A DNA stretch of 64,000 bases from JAGXLC01 sp964585385 (GCA_964585385.1 CAZPDP010000016.1:1-64000); one strand, 5' to 3'; shown: positions 44,959-54,953, numbered from the stretch's first letter. Translations and numbers: made by a program. Notes: a model not told the origin generated them from the letters alone.

Positions 44959-46674
44959 TTAAAAAAACATTAACCACCTTGTCTGGTAGGGTTTGAAATC
45001 CGCTTTTTCTCTATTGAGGGTTTCGCCGGAAATCAAATCTTTACATGTTCTGCGGGTTTTGAAGGCATTTAAAGAAAGGGCCTGGCTTTGATCTGTAATA
45101 TTGGAGATACTGAATATATTCTGTCCATTCTCATGAGTTCTTTCAACAGCAAAAAACTCATTGCCTAACTTCAGCATCCTCTGTAAACTATCGGGATGAA
45201 AGGCGGGTTGGTTTTTTCTTATGTGGATAAGCCTTTTTAGCTCAGAAAACATCTTTTTTTTGGGTGAATTATTGTTATTGATTTCCCTGGTTATTTCTTG
45301 GTAGTCGAGTTTTTTCCTGTTGATTGTTCTGTATTTACCGGTCTCTTTGACCCCCTCATGGTAATTTTCTGTCGCTAGCAGAGAATGAATATAAAACGCC
45401 GGGATTCCTTTTAATGCAAGCATGATAGTTTGAGAGCAGAGAAAACGTTCCATCTGCAAAGAGTCAATACCTTCACTTGTTCCTTTCAGGGCATCAAAAT
45501 AGGTAATATTTATTTCATAGGGACTTTCAGAGGTGTCCGGGTTGGTTTTTGTACTGATATAACCGCCAAACTCCTTCATTTTATCCAGTAGCGCTTTTTT
45601 CTCATCTTCCGGCAGGATTCCTTCCAGCGGGCGTACACCAATACCATCATGTGAAGCGGTGAAATTGAGATAAGTTGCGTTCCCTTCGGTTTCGGGAATT
45701 GTTGCCACCCAGTCCGAAAGATGCTTTGAATTTCCTTTATGCAATGTGTACAGAAGAAGAGGAGGTAATGAAAACTGGTATATCACGTGGGCTTCGTTAT
45801 AATTGCTTCCGAAGTAGGATAGGTTTTCTTTGTGAGGGACATTAGTTTCAGTCAGTATAATCACATTGGGGTCAATAAGTTCTGCAAGCTCCCGGATTAA
45901 CCGTACAATTTTATGTGTTTCCGGCAGGTGGATACAGGAAGTTCCTGTTTTTTTCCAGAGGTATGCGATGGCATCCAGCCGGATTATCCGGGCTCCTTTG
46001 TGGATATAAAAAAACAAAACCCTGAACATTTCATACAGTACCCGGGGATTGCTGAAATCAAGATCAATCTGGTCTTCACTAAAAGTTGTCCAGACATACT
46101 TTTTTCCTTCAGGAGTATGGAATACGGTGAGCAAATCTGTACTTCGCGGACGGGTTACTGAAGATATATCTGTATGCGGGTCCATTTCGATAAAGTAATT
46201 TTTTCCTGGGTTTTTTCCGTTGAGGTAATTCTGAAACCACTGGCTTTTTTTTGAGATATGGTTAATCACCAAATCCATCATTAAGTCAAAATCCGCGTTG
46301 ATCTGCGATATGTCATCCCAGTCACCAAGTTCCGGGTTTACCTGGTAGTAATCGATAACTGAGAAACCGTCGTCCGAACTGTAAGGAAAAAAGGGCAGGA
46401 TGTGAATTATGTCTGTTTCATCCTGCAGGTAATCTTTTAAAAAATGATGAAGCGTCTGAAGGGGTCTATCTCCCTCTTTGATAACACTGTCACCATAAGT
46501 TATCAGGATAGTATCATTCTGGTCCCATTTTGACAGAGAACAAGTTGTATCTTTGATATTTTTAGCAATGAGTTGATAAAACTCTTCCAGGAAATTTTCA
46601 TCTAACTTATTGCCATATATGGATTGCAGGAGGTTTTTGATTTTTTGCCTTGCAGCAGCAAATAATTCCGGCAT
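44959..46674 (-). CDS. GH13_18-type sugar phosphorylase, probably glucosylglycerate phosphorylase
   Basis: A 571-residue alpha-amylase-fold enzyme of the sucrose phosphorylase subfamily, which cleaves glucosides with phosphate. The nucleophile is in RIIRLDAIAYLWKKTGTSC, acid/base Glu in VIILTETNVPH, and TASHDGIGVRPLEG gives the third carboxylate region. The segment AYLWKKTGTSCIHLPETH resembles YcjM-type glucosylglycerate phosphorylases more than classical sucrose phosphorylases. It is last in an operon whose other members fit glucosylglycerate synthesis, so phosphorolysis of that solute is likely. No signal peptide, so cytoplasmic. Confidence 0.8.
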   Translation of the reverse strand: MPELFAAARQKIKNLLQSIYGNKLDENFLEEFYQLIAKNIKDTTCSLSKWDQNDTILITYGDSVIKEGDRPLQTLHHFLKDYLQDETDIIHILPFFPYSSDDGFSVIDYYQVNPELGDWDDISQINADFDLMMDLVINHISKKSQWFQNYLNGKNPGKNYFIEMDPHTDISSVTRPRSTDLLTVFHTPEGKKYVWTTFSEDQIDLDFSNPRVLYEMFRVLFFYIHKGARIIRLDAIAYLWKKTGTSCIHLPETHKIVRLIRELAELIDPNVIILTETNVPHKENLSYFGSNYNEAHVIYQFSLPPLLLYTLHKGNSKHLSDWVATIPETEGNATYLNFTASHDGIGVRPLEGILPEDEKKALLDKMKEFGGYISTKTNPDTSESPYEINITYFDALKGTSEGIDSLQMERFLCSQTIMLALKGIPAFYIHSLLATENYHEGVKETGKYRTINRKKLDYQEITREINNNNSPKKKMFSELKRLIHIRKNQPAFHPDSLQRMLKLGNEFFAVERTHENGQNIFSISNITDQSQALSLNAFKTRRTCKDLISGETLNREKADFKPYQTRWLMFF

Positions 46675-46679
46675 ATTTT

Positions 46680-47891
46680 TTACTGATTATCAGATTCCAC
46701 AAATTCATAGAATTTTTTCATAAAGTCTGGAATAGCACTTATTACACGTTTCCAGCTGGGAATAAAATCCGATTGCATGGGATTGGAAAGAAAATTTTCG
46801 CCAGCGAGGTAAATATTTTGGGCAAAAATTTCAACAGTTTCTTCCTCTGCGTGGTGATCAAGGTACAGACCGTTCATTACCGCATCATTATAATATTGCT
46901 CTGCATAATCGAGGGCTATTTTGTAGTAGGTGGCTTTCAGAGAACGGAAGGTTTCCTGTGAGAAGGTGTATCCTTTTTCTGCCAATTCCCTGAAAATAGC
47001 TTTGGATATATCGATGCTCATTTTAGAAAGGCCCTTATTTCTGTCGTCTTCAGATAAAGGCTGGTGTTTGTGATCATATTTGTCTGCAATATCCACCTGG
47101 CAAATCCGGTTGATAGGGTTTAAGCGCTGTACTTCTGATAATATACCTATTTCAAGCCCCCAGTCGCTGGGTATACGGATGGTTTTGACCACATCGGCTC
47201 GCATTGAAAATTCCCCGGCAAGCGGATACCTGAAACCATTCAAATAGCGCAGGTAGGGGACGTGTCCGAAGAATTTTTCCAGGGCATGAATGAGTGGGGA
47301 AACCAGCAATCGAGTCACCCTGCCTTTTAGCTGTCCCTCAGATTCCCTGTAATAATAGCCTTTACAGAATTTATAATTGAAGCGGGGATCAACAACCGGG
47401 TAAAACAGGCGGGCCAAAAGAGAACGGTTATAAGTGGTTATATCAGCATCATGCAGGGCAATGGCTTCAGACCTGCCTGAAGCAATAAAATAACCGTAAC
47501 AGAACCATGCATTTCTGCCTTTTCCCATTTGGCTGGGGGCAATCTTTTTTTTAATCAGAAGGTCATCCAGTTCACGTAATCTCGGGCCGTCGTTCCATAA
47601 GATTCTGTGGCGCTGCGGAAGCCGTGAAAAGTATTTTTTTGCATGTTCAAATTGTCGCTTGTTGGCCCTGTCCAGTCCTATAATAATTTCATTGAGGTAG
47701 TTAACTTTTTCAAGTTCGTCGAGTATTTTGGGTAAAGCACTTCCCTCCAGTTCAGAATAAAGGCAGGGAATAATAAGGGTCATAGGCCGGTTTTTGGAAA
47801 ATTCCAGTAAACGGTCTTCCAACTCTTCGGTTGTTCTGTTTCTTAAATTATGCAAGGTTGTGACCCAGCCGTTTTGATAGAAGTCTCCCAT
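46680..47891 (-). CDS. GT81-like glycosyltransferase (glucosyl-3-phosphoglycerate synthase type)
   Basis: A 403-residue cytoplasmic GT-A transferase. The metal-binding motif is ALHDADITTYN; LIPCLYSELEGSALPKILDEL opens the nucleotide-binding fold, and GEFSMRADVVKTIRIPSDWGLEIGILSEV is the acceptor region as in GpgS. It would make glucosyl-3-phosphoglycerate from NDP-glucose and 3-phosphoglycerate. It sits 5 nt upstream of the phosphorylase gene and downstream of the HAD phosphatase gene. Confidence 0.78.
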   Translation of the reverse strand: MGDFYQNGWVTTLHNLRNRTTEELEDRLLEFSKNRPMTLIIPCLYSELEGSALPKILDELEKVNYLNEIIIGLDRANKRQFEHAKKYFSRLPQRHRILWNDGPRLRELDDLLIKKKIAPSQMGKGRNAWFCYGYFIASGRSEAIALHDADITTYNRSLLARLFYPVVDPRFNYKFCKGYYYRESEGQLKGRVTRLLVSPLIHALEKFFGHVPYLRYLNGFRYPLAGEFSMRADVVKTIRIPSDWGLEIGILSEVQRLNPINRICQVDIADKYDHKHQPLSEDDRNKGLSKMSIDISKAIFRELAEKGYTFSQETFRSLKATYYKIALDYAEQYYNDAVMNGLYLDHHAEEETVEIFAQNIYLAGENFLSNPMQSDFIPSWKRVISAIPDFMKKFYEFVESDNQ

Positions 47892-47953
47892 AGTTTCTGT
47901 TGTTGAATTTAATAATTGTTAATTTATAAAATTTACTTGTATCAGGAATAATT

Positions 47954-48877
47954 TTATCCAATAAATTCTGGAAGCCTTATGAGATCCTTTATTACCACAT
48001 TTGGTTTAACATCCCTTATCAATGGTATTTCCTCTCTGAGCCTCAGTGATCGTTGATCACCCGCAAATAAGGCTGTTTGGAATCCTGTGGTGGAAGCAGG
48101 ATATATATCGTTGTACATATCATTTCCAATATATAAGGTTTCTTCCGGGTTTATTCCGTATTCATTTCTTAAATTGTTTCTCAGCTTGTGAAACAGGGCC
48201 GTGTCTGGTTTTGAAATACCATATTTATAACTGTAAAAAGTTAGTTCAGGTTCAAAAGGATAAATAAATTCTTTATCCGTAATTTCATTATTCAAGAGGA
48301 AATTCATGATAACCGGGGTGTAAAACTGAGCATTGGAAACAATTCCCAATGGGCAACCCATTGTTTTCAGCCTGGATAAAACTTCCTTCATATGGGGCAT
48401 TGGGTAAATTTTGTTGCTCATCAGTTCGAACAGAAAAGAAAATATGCGGATATCCTTATCATCTGGGACGGAGATTATACCTTTTTCACTGAATGATTCC
48501 AGCACTTCTTCCCATACACTTATGATATTGACTTCAGGAAAAGGGATATTGTTTTCCTTTTTTTCAGTATGAATGTAGGCAATAGTATTTTTGAATTTTT
48601 CAAGTATTTCTTTCAGAAATTCATTTTTTTCCTGTTCGTCCTCAATATGGATGGGTATTCCTGCTCTTTTAATGGCGTGAGCCAGGTTTTCTTCTGCAAA
48701 GGTATAATGGTCAATGTCGCCGGAATCTGAAATGATTAAAGTGCCGTATATATCAAATATGAAAGCCTTAATTTTCAGCTTACCCGGTATTTTTTCATCA
48801 ATTCCTGTTTTTACAGGTTTTAATGGTTGTAGATTATTCAAAAAATCCTCTATAGGTTTCCATGATCTTTTTTCCAT
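47954..48877 (-). CDS. HAD-family hydrolase, possible glucosylglycerate phosphatase
   Basis: A 307-residue HAD phosphatase. Motif I is FIFDIYGTLI (DxYGT form), motif II LGIVSNAQF, motif III near ISKPDTALF, and motif IV YIGNDMYNDI. The cap domain lies between. Its start overlaps the upstream glycosyltransferase by 44 nt. In context it could remove phosphate from glucosyl-3-phosphoglycerate; this rests on neighbours, not on diagnostic residues. Confidence 0.75.
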   Translation of the reverse strand: MEKRSWKPIEDFLNNLQPLKPVKTGIDEKIPGKLKIKAFIFDIYGTLIISDSGDIDHYTFAEENLAHAIKRAGIPIHIEDEQEKNEFLKEILEKFKNTIAYIHTEKKENNIPFPEVNIISVWEEVLESFSEKGIISVPDDKDIRIFSFLFELMSNKIYPMPHMKEVLSRLKTMGCPLGIVSNAQFYTPVIMNFLLNNEITDKEFIYPFEPELTFYSYKYGISKPDTALFHKLRNNLRNEYGINPEETLYIGNDMYNDIYPASTTGFQTALFAGDQRSLRLREEIPLIRDVKPNVVIKDLIRLPEFIG

Positions 48878-50138
48878 AAACCTCGAATGAATAGTTGTTC
48901 CTGATTATTTTTTTGTTTTTTTCAATTATATCGTCGCCTGTTTTTTTGAATAACTCAAAAAGACCGGGATTGTTTGAAAGTGTTTGGTTTTGAAAATCAA
49001 CACTTTGTTTATTGTTCAATATAACCGCCATTTGCTCATCCATCGAAAGGTCCATAAAATCTTTATTCTTTCCCGGGACATTTATTTGATTATACAAATT
49101 GGGAAACTTCATCCCTATCTCAGTAAAATCCCTGGTTATATAATCAATATTTCTGCCTGCTACAGGTGTGTCAAAAAGCCATGGCTCCATGTAGGTCATT
49201 CCAAAACCCTCTCTAATGCTGGTTGTAATACAAAAATCAGATCCCCTGACCAGTCTTTCAAAATTTATAAACTGATTGACTTCAAAAAGTATGTTTTCTA
49301 AATTGTTTTGTTTGCAGAACCGTATCCACTGTTCATAAAATTTTAGCTCAACAGGGTTTTTGGGTGCAAGTGTTACCAGGAATGTGGCCTGTTTCTTGAA
49401 TAATTCTGATAACAAAATTAATTCTCCAATATTTTTTCGGCGGATAACCCTCACAGGATACGTAATGATTAATTTGTCGGGGTTTACCTTTAGCTTCTCC
49501 ACTATTTCTGTCCTGCATTCTTCCTTCTTTATTTCAGGCGATAGGTTGGGCATACTGACAGGGTTTGGGAGATAAGTAATTTTTTCCGGAGGAAAACCTG
49601 TTTCAATAACTCTTTGTTGGTCTGCGGTATTGATAACCCCAAGGCGATAAGCAGGTATATCTTTCGGATATAATACGTCCTCAAGTCTTTCACTGAATCT
49701 TTCTTCAATGATTAGCCTGAGAAAATTCAAATTCTCGGGTCTGTCCTCCGGAAAATCATGCGTATGGTTGAAAACCCGGAATCCTTCTTTAGCCATGTTA
49801 TACATACAATAAGTTGCTACGGGATTTTTCCCAAGGTTTAGATTATGAAAATGGATAATGGCTTGTTTTTCCAAATGGCTGGTAATCCTGGAATAAAGCT
49901 TTTTATATATATTTTGGGCTTCTTCTTTGTTGTATGATTCGTTTTGCATATAATCCAGGTTAGGCAGGATTGAAACAGGGACATCCAGATCTTGGTATAA
50001 TTGTGGACTACTGGTATTTCCGCATATTATTTCAATTTCGACATCCTGATAATGTTTCTTTAAACTTTTTATCTGAGAGTCGATAATACGGGTCACACCA
50101 CCGGGATGAAGATGATAATGCCCAATAATAATCTTCAT
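48834..50138 (-). CDS. GT4-like glycosyltransferase
   Basis: A 434-residue GT-B transferase. The N-terminal glycine loop is GHYHLHPGGVTRIID; the C-terminal nucleotide-sugar domain includes ITYPVRVIRRKNIGELI and the ITTSIREGFGMTYMEPWLFDTPVAG (E-x7-E type) block. It is the first gene of the operon. It might use the same glycerate or sugar-phosphate acceptors as its neighbours, or extend the glucoside; donor and acceptor are not known. Confidence 0.78.
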   Translation of the reverse strand: MKIIIGHYHLHPGGVTRIIDSQIKSLKKHYQDVEIEIICGNTSSPQLYQDLDVPVSILPNLDYMQNESYNKEEAQNIYKKLYSRITSHLEKQAIIHFHNLNLGKNPVATYCMYNMAKEGFRVFNHTHDFPEDRPENLNFLRLIIEERFSERLEDVLYPKDIPAYRLGVINTADQQRVIETGFPPEKITYLPNPVSMPNLSPEIKKEECRTEIVEKLKVNPDKLIITYPVRVIRRKNIGELILLSELFKKQATFLVTLAPKNPVELKFYEQWIRFCKQNNLENILFEVNQFINFERLVRGSDFCITTSIREGFGMTYMEPWLFDTPVAGRNIDYITRDFTEIGMKFPNLYNQINVPGKNKDFMDLSMDEQMAVILNNKQSVDFQNQTLSNNPGLFELFKKTGDDIIEKNKKIIRNNYSFEVYGKKIMETYRGFFE

Positions 50139-50221
50139 AATCTTTCTTATTTTGCCGATAAAATAGAAAATTTTTCGGAGATGGAGATTATCAGAGGATT
50201 ATTTTTTCTGAGAATGGATAT

Positions 50222-50252
50222 AAAAAAAAGCTGCCCGATGAGAGCAGCTTTT
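50222..50252 (-). terminator. Terminator of the sigma factor gene
   Basis: On the minus strand AAAAGCTGC pairs with GCAGCTTTT around a loop of about nine bases and continues into a run of T residues. It begins 16 nt after the stop codon. Confidence 0.8.
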
Positions 50253-50267
50253 GGTTAAAAGGGACCT

Positions 50268-51128
50268 TTATCCAAGGTATTTTTTTAGAAGTTTGTTTTT
50301 TGAGGAATGACGCAATCTTCGGATACCTTTTTCTTTAATTTGTCTTACTCTTTCTCGTGTCAGATTAAGTTTCTGGCCGATTTCTTCAAGTGACATTTCC
50401 GGTACACCCAGACCAAAGAAATATTTTATTACAGCCTTTTCTTTTTCCGGCAGTACACTTAACGTTCTGTCAATTTCCCTGCTAAGAGATTCATTCATAA
50501 GCGTTCCATCCGCATCCGGTGCATCTGAATTTTCCATCACATCCAGTAGGCTTCCGTCTTCATCATCATCAAAAGGTGCATCCATTGAAAGGGGCTTTCC
50601 GGAAAGCTGTAATGTTTTTTCAACTTTTTCTTTTGGTAAATCCACCATTTCTGCTAACTCATCTGCTGTTGGCGTTCTGTCGTTTTCCTGTTCAAGTTTT
50701 GAATAGGCTTTATGCAGTTTATTAATAGAGCCTACTTTGTTAAGGGGCAAGCGTACAACACGCGATTGTTCTGCAATAGCCTGTAAAATTGATTGTCTGA
50801 TCCACCATACAGCATAAGAGATAAATTTAAATCCTTTTGTTTCATCAAACCTTTCAGCTGCCTTAATCAGTCCCAGGTTCCCTTCATTGATAAGATCAGG
50901 CAGACTCAAACCCTGAAACTGGTATTGCTTAGCCACTGAAATGACAAAACGTAAATTGGCCCGTGTAAGTTTTTCCAATGCTGCTTTGTCGCCTTTTTTG
51001 ATTCTTTGTGCTAGCTCTACCTCTTCATCAGGAGTTAACAAATCTTCTTTTCCTACTTCCTGCAAATACTTCTCAAGAGATGAACTGTCTCTGTTCGTAA
51101 TGGATTTTGTAATCTTTAATTGTCTCAT
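50268..51128 (-). CDS. rpoD: Primary sigma factor of the Bacteroidetes type
   Basis: A 286-residue group 1/2 sigma-70 factor, shorter than E. coli RpoD since region 1.1 and the non-conserved insert are missing. Region 1.2 is SSSLEKYLQEVGKEDLLTPDEEVELAQRI; region 2 holds NLRFVISVAKQYQ, GLSLPDLINEGNLGLIKAAERFD and YAVWWIRQSI; region 4 has SLEEIGQKLNLTRERVRQIKEKGIRRLR. It directs RNA polymerase to the TAnnTTTG-type promoters seen in this window. Confidence 0.92.
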   Translation of the reverse strand: MRQLKITKSITNRDSSSLEKYLQEVGKEDLLTPDEEVELAQRIKKGDKAALEKLTRANLRFVISVAKQYQFQGLSLPDLINEGNLGLIKAAERFDETKGFKFISYAVWWIRQSILQAIAEQSRVVRLPLNKVGSINKLHKAYSKLEQENDRTPTADELAEMVDLPKEKVEKTLQLSGKPLSMDAPFDDDEDGSLLDVMENSDAPDADGTLMNESLSREIDRTLSVLPEKEKAVIKYFFGLGVPEMSLEEIGQKLNLTRERVRQIKEKGIRRLRHSSKNKLLKKYLG

Positions 51129-51397
51129 CTCAGCTTTTTGTTTTTATTACTTGGTTCCTACTATTTTATAACACGGTCTCTGCTTTTGCATTTTCAAAAA
51201 CGCAAAAGATTTATGGAAATTTTACAAAGTTGCAAAATTTTTTAATATATTTCCAATCTTTTTTGTCTCACTTTGAATTAAATAGGGCAACTCTACCGGA
51301 GCAATTTTTATATTGAGTTGGCAGTTATACGTTTGCCTTAACATTAAGTTTTAAATTTCTTAACATATTTCACATAATCTGACAAAAGTCATATTAA

Positions 51398-52516
51398 ATG
51401 AATGATTATCAGACTTTGATTTACAAAATCGCATTAAGTTTAATCCCTAAAGTTGGTCCCATTCTCGCCAAACGAATCATATCCTATACTGGCAGCCCGG
51501 AGGCCTTTTTTAGAGAGTCAAAAAGAAACTTGCTGAAAATTCCCAATCTTGGAAAACATATAATTGAAAACGTTCACGCGGATGATTTGTTTAGGAAAGC
51601 TGAGGAAGAAATTCGTTTTATTGAAAAATATCGGATAAAGGCTTTATTTTATACCGACAAGAAATACCCTTCCCGTTTAAAAAGCTGTGAAGATGCTCCA
51701 ATTTTGCTTTTTACAAAAGGTACAGCCGACTTAAATACAGTTAAAGTTTTGAGTGTTGTGGGAACCAGAAATCCATCAGAAAGGGGGCTCGAGTATTGTA
51801 AGAATTTAATAAAAGATTTGGTAAATCAGGATAAAGACATTCTGATAGTGAGTGGTCTTGCCTATGGAATTGATATCTGTGCCCATAAAGCAGCAATTGA
51901 TAATGAAGCCCTGACAGCAGGGGTGCTGGCGCACGGATTGAGTACCATTTATCCCTCTTTACACAGGAAAATTGCCGAAGAAATTAGCCGTCAAGGTTCT
52001 CTTGTAACCGAATTTACCAGTCAGACCAAAGCGATAGCTCCTAATTTTATTAGCAGAAACCGGATAATAGCAGGACTTTCCGATGCCACTGTAGTTGTAG
52101 AATCTGCTTATAAAGGCGGAGCCCTAATCACTGCCGATATTGCGAATTCATATAACCGCGATGTTTTTGCTTTTCCCGGGCGCCCATCAGATACTTATTC
52201 CAAAGGTTGTAACCAGCTTATAAAAACCAACAAGGCTGCCATGATAGAAAGCTCTGAAGACCTCGAGTATCTGCTTGGCTGGGAGGTGAATAAGACCAAA
52301 CAAAAGATTATTCAGAGAAAAATGTTCAATGAACTCGAGGGAGTGGAAAAAAATATAGTTGACATTCTCGAGGGAAAAGAAGCCGTACCCATTGATGAAA
52401 TATGTGCTAGCGCCGAAATGCCTACAAGCCAGGTTTCTCCGGTTTTACTGAATCTTGAGTTTAAAGGGTTGGTGAAAACATTACCCGGAAAGCGATATAA
52501 AATAGTGAACTTCTAG
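51398..52516 (+). CDS. dprA: DNA-processing protein DprA
   Basis: A 372-residue DprA that loads RecA on incoming single-stranded DNA. The N-terminal helical domain (ALSLIPKVGPILAKRII) is followed by a Rossmann-like core: VVGTRNPSERGLEY, IVSGLAYGIDICAHKAAI, GVLAHGLSTIYPSLHRKIAE and VFAFPGRPSDTYSKGCNQLI. A winged-helix tail ends near residue 372. It lies alone, divergent from the sigma factor gene. It suggests natural transformation capacity, or at least RecA-mediated DNA processing. Confidence 0.92.
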   Translation: MNDYQTLIYKIALSLIPKVGPILAKRIISYTGSPEAFFRESKRNLLKIPNLGKHIIENVHADDLFRKAEEEIRFIEKYRIKALFYTDKKYPSRLKSCEDAPILLFTKGTADLNTVKVLSVVGTRNPSERGLEYCKNLIKDLVNQDKDILIVSGLAYGIDICAHKAAIDNEALTAGVLAHGLSTIYPSLHRKIAEEISRQGSLVTEFTSQTKAIAPNFISRNRIIAGLSDATVVVESAYKGGALITADIANSYNRDVFAFPGRPSDTYSKGCNQLIKTNKAAMIESSEDLEYLLGWEVNKTKQKIIQRKMFNELEGVEKNIVDILEGKEAVPIDEICASAEMPTSQVSPVLLNLEFKGLVKTLPGKRYKIVNF

Positions 52517-52649
52517 AAATGATATCCGTCATCAATGTTGTAAAACATAACAGGGAGGCTGGCTTCCGAATTTATCTAAAATACAGAGTTTAATGTGGTT
52601 AATTCAGCTTTTTGATTCTTTCTAAATATTGCCATGTGTTTTAAAATGT

Positions 52650-52679
52650 TTTGCTAAACAAATTTTTTACATAAGTTTG
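52650..52679 (+). promoter_or_regulatory. Bacteroidetes-type promoter of gdhA
   Basis: TTTG at 52650-52653 and TAAGTTTG at 52672-52679 with an 18-base spacer, matching TTTG-N17-23-TAnnTTTG. The transcript would begin about 45 nt before the gdhA start codon at 52731. Confidence 0.65.
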
Positions 52680-52730
52680 TTTTCACTTAATTTGAACAAT
52701 TAAATTATCTAACCTAAAACTTCAACTAAC

Positions 52731-54071
52731 ATGGATCCAAGAGTAGAACAATTCATGACTCAGATTACTGCAAAAAATCCTAATGAAGGTGAATTTCATC
52801 AGGCTGTACAGGAAGTTGCTGAATCATTAATTCCCTTTATTGAGGAAAACCCCAAGTACAAACACGGCAAAGTTCTTGAACGTATCGCCGAACCAGAAAG
52901 GGTGATCTTATTCCGTATTCCCTGGCTGGACGATAAAGGAGAAATTCAGATCAACAAAGGGTACAGAATTGAAATGAACAGCGCTATTGGTCCTTACAAG
53001 GGCGGCCTGAGATTTCACCCCACAGTTAATTTGAGTATTCTTAAATTTTTAGCTTTTGAACAGGTATTTAAAAATAGCCTGACAACGTTACCATTGGGAG
53101 GTGGTAAAGGTGGTTCTGACTTTGATCCCAAAGGAAAATCTGATAATGAAGTAATGCGGTTCTGCCAGAGCTTTATGACTGAACTTTATCGTCATATTGG
53201 GCCTAATACAGACGTTCCTGCCGGTGATATTGGTGTAGGCGGAAGGGAAATCGGTTTCCTTTTTGGTCAGTATAAACGTCTGAAAAATGAATTTACTGGT
53301 GTGCTTACCGGTAAAGGAATTCAGTATGGAGGTAGCTTGATTCGTCCCGAAGCTACGGGCTACGGAGCCGTTTATTTTGCTGAGGAAATGCTTAAAACCC
53401 GTGGGGAAAGTTTCAAAGGTAAAACTATTGCTGTCTCCGGATCAGGAAACGTGGCTCAGTTTGCTACTCAAAAGGTAACTGAACTCGGCGGCAAGGTTGT
53501 TACCCTTTCCGATTCTTCAGGGTTTATTCATGATCCGAATGGTATCGATAAGGATAAGCTTGATTATGTAATGGAACTCAAGAACATTAAGCGTGGAAGA
53601 ATCAAAGAATATGCAGAAAAATTCGGTGTTGAATACCACGAAGGTAAACGACCATGGAGCGTGAAATGTGATGTAGCTCTACCTTCAGCCACGCAGAATG
53701 AAATTAACGGTGATGATGCTAAAGAATTGGTTTCCAATGGTTGCTATGTTGTATCTGAAGGTGCTAATATGCCATCAACACCTGAGGCCATTGATATTTT
53801 CCTCAAAAAACAAATTCTCTTTGGTCCTGGTAAAGCAGCTAATGCTGGTGGTGTTGCTGTTTCCGGCCTTGAGATGACACAGAATTCAATGCGCCTTCCA
53901 TGGACCAGAGAAGATGTAGATAAACAGCTTCACCAGATTATGATTGATATACACAATACCTGTGTGAAATATGGTAAAGATAACAATGATTATATTAATT
54001 ATGTGAAAGGTGCAAATATCGGTGGCTTTGTTAAAGTGGCTGAGGCTATGCTCGCACAGGGTGCTATATAA
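52731..54071 (+). CDS. gdhA: NADP-type glutamate dehydrogenase
   Basis: A 446-residue hexameric glutamate dehydrogenase, linking ammonia and 2-oxoglutarate. Catalytic region: GPYKGGLRFHPTVNLSILKFLAFEQ and LPLGGGKGGSDFDPKGKSD with its reactive lysine; PAGDIGVGGREIGFL; nucleotide fold IAVSGSGNVAQFATQKV. Size and the SGSGNV loop fit the bacterial NADP class. It has its own promoter and a strong terminator, so it is monocistronic. Confidence 0.95.
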   Translation: MDPRVEQFMTQITAKNPNEGEFHQAVQEVAESLIPFIEENPKYKHGKVLERIAEPERVILFRIPWLDDKGEIQINKGYRIEMNSAIGPYKGGLRFHPTVNLSILKFLAFEQVFKNSLTTLPLGGGKGGSDFDPKGKSDNEVMRFCQSFMTELYRHIGPNTDVPAGDIGVGGREIGFLFGQYKRLKNEFTGVLTGKGIQYGGSLIRPEATGYGAVYFAEEMLKTRGESFKGKTIAVSGSGNVAQFATQKVTELGGKVVTLSDSSGFIHDPNGIDKDKLDYVMELKNIKRGRIKEYAEKFGVEYHEGKRPWSVKCDVALPSATQNEINGDDAKELVSNGCYVVSEGANMPSTPEAIDIFLKKQILFGPGKAANAGGVAVSGLEMTQNSMRLPWTREDVDKQLHQIMIDIHNTCVKYGKDNNDYINYVKGANIGGFVKVAEAMLAQGAI

Positions 54072-54103
54072 AATAATAACTTGATTTTAGTATATTGAAA
54101 AAC

Positions 54104-54132
54104 AGGGGAGTCAAAAGCTCCCCTTTTTTTTG
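54104..54132 (+). terminator. Terminator of gdhA
   Basis: AGGGGAG pairs with CTCCCCT around a 7-nt loop, followed by eight T residues. It lies about 30 nt after the gdhA stop codon. Confidence 0.88.
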
Positions 54133-54182
54133 TCGTGTTTTTTTGTCAAGTTTGCATTACTTTTAATCAGTATGCACAATGT

Positions 54183-54950
54183 ATGAAATTTATTGATACA
54201 CACTCACACCTGTATTTACCCCAGTTTGAAAACGATTTGGATGAAGTGTATAATCGCGCCCGGCAAAAAAATATCGAAAGAATATATATGCCCAATATTG
54301 ATTCTGATTCCATTGGGAGTATGATGAAACTTGAAAAAGATTATCCTGGTTTTTTTTACCCCATGATGGGACTTCACCCCACTTCTGTTAAAGAAAATTA
54401 TGAAGAAGAACTAAAAGTAGTGGAAGGATGGCTATCTGAAAGAAATTTTTCTGCTATTGGAGAAATTGGTATTGACCTTTATTGGGATAAAACGTATTTT
54501 AAAGAGCAGGAAATAGCTTTTGAAAAGCAAATTCAATGGGCAAAACACCTGGGAATGCCAATTGTTATTCATTCCCGGAATTCCTTTGAGGAGATATTTG
54601 AAATTGTGGGTCGTAATAACGATGACAAATTGTTTGGTATCTTCCATAGTTTTTCCGGAGATTATGATGATGCACAACATATCCTGGATCTTGGTTTTAA
54701 GATAGGAATAAACGGCATTGTTACCTTCAAGAATTCAACACTGGGAAATGTTGTAAAACAAATTGATATTAATCATATTGTGTTAGAAACAGATTCGCCA
54801 TTTTTGGCACCCACTCCAAAGAGGGGGAAAAGAAATGAAAGCAGTTATTTGTATTATATCGCAGAAAAAATTGCACAAATTAAGGATATGAAACTGGAAG
54901 AAGTGGCAGAAATAACTGCACAAAACGCATTAAACATTTTTACTCACTAA
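54183..54950 (+). CDS. tatD: TatD-family metal-dependent deoxyribonuclease
   Basis: A 255-residue TIM-barrel hydrolase. I start at the ATG giving MKFIDTHSHLY because that places the HxH metal motif at the usual position; the upstream ATG adds 16 residues with no family match. Other ligands: GEIGIDLYWD, IVIHSRNSF, FHSFSGDYD and LETDSPFLAP. It removes nucleotides from single-stranded DNA. The asparaginase gene follows after 3 nt. Confidence 0.92.
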   Translation: MKFIDTHSHLYLPQFENDLDEVYNRARQKNIERIYMPNIDSDSIGSMMKLEKDYPGFFYPMMGLHPTSVKENYEEELKVVEGWLSERNFSAIGEIGIDLYWDKTYFKEQEIAFEKQIQWAKHLGMPIVIHSRNSFEEIFEIVGRNNDDKLFGIFHSFSGDYDDAQHILDLGFKIGINGIVTFKNSTLGNVVKQIDINHIVLETDSPFLAPTPKRGKRNESSYLYYIAEKIAQIKDMKLEEVAEITAQNALNIFTH

Positions 54951-54953
54951 CTC

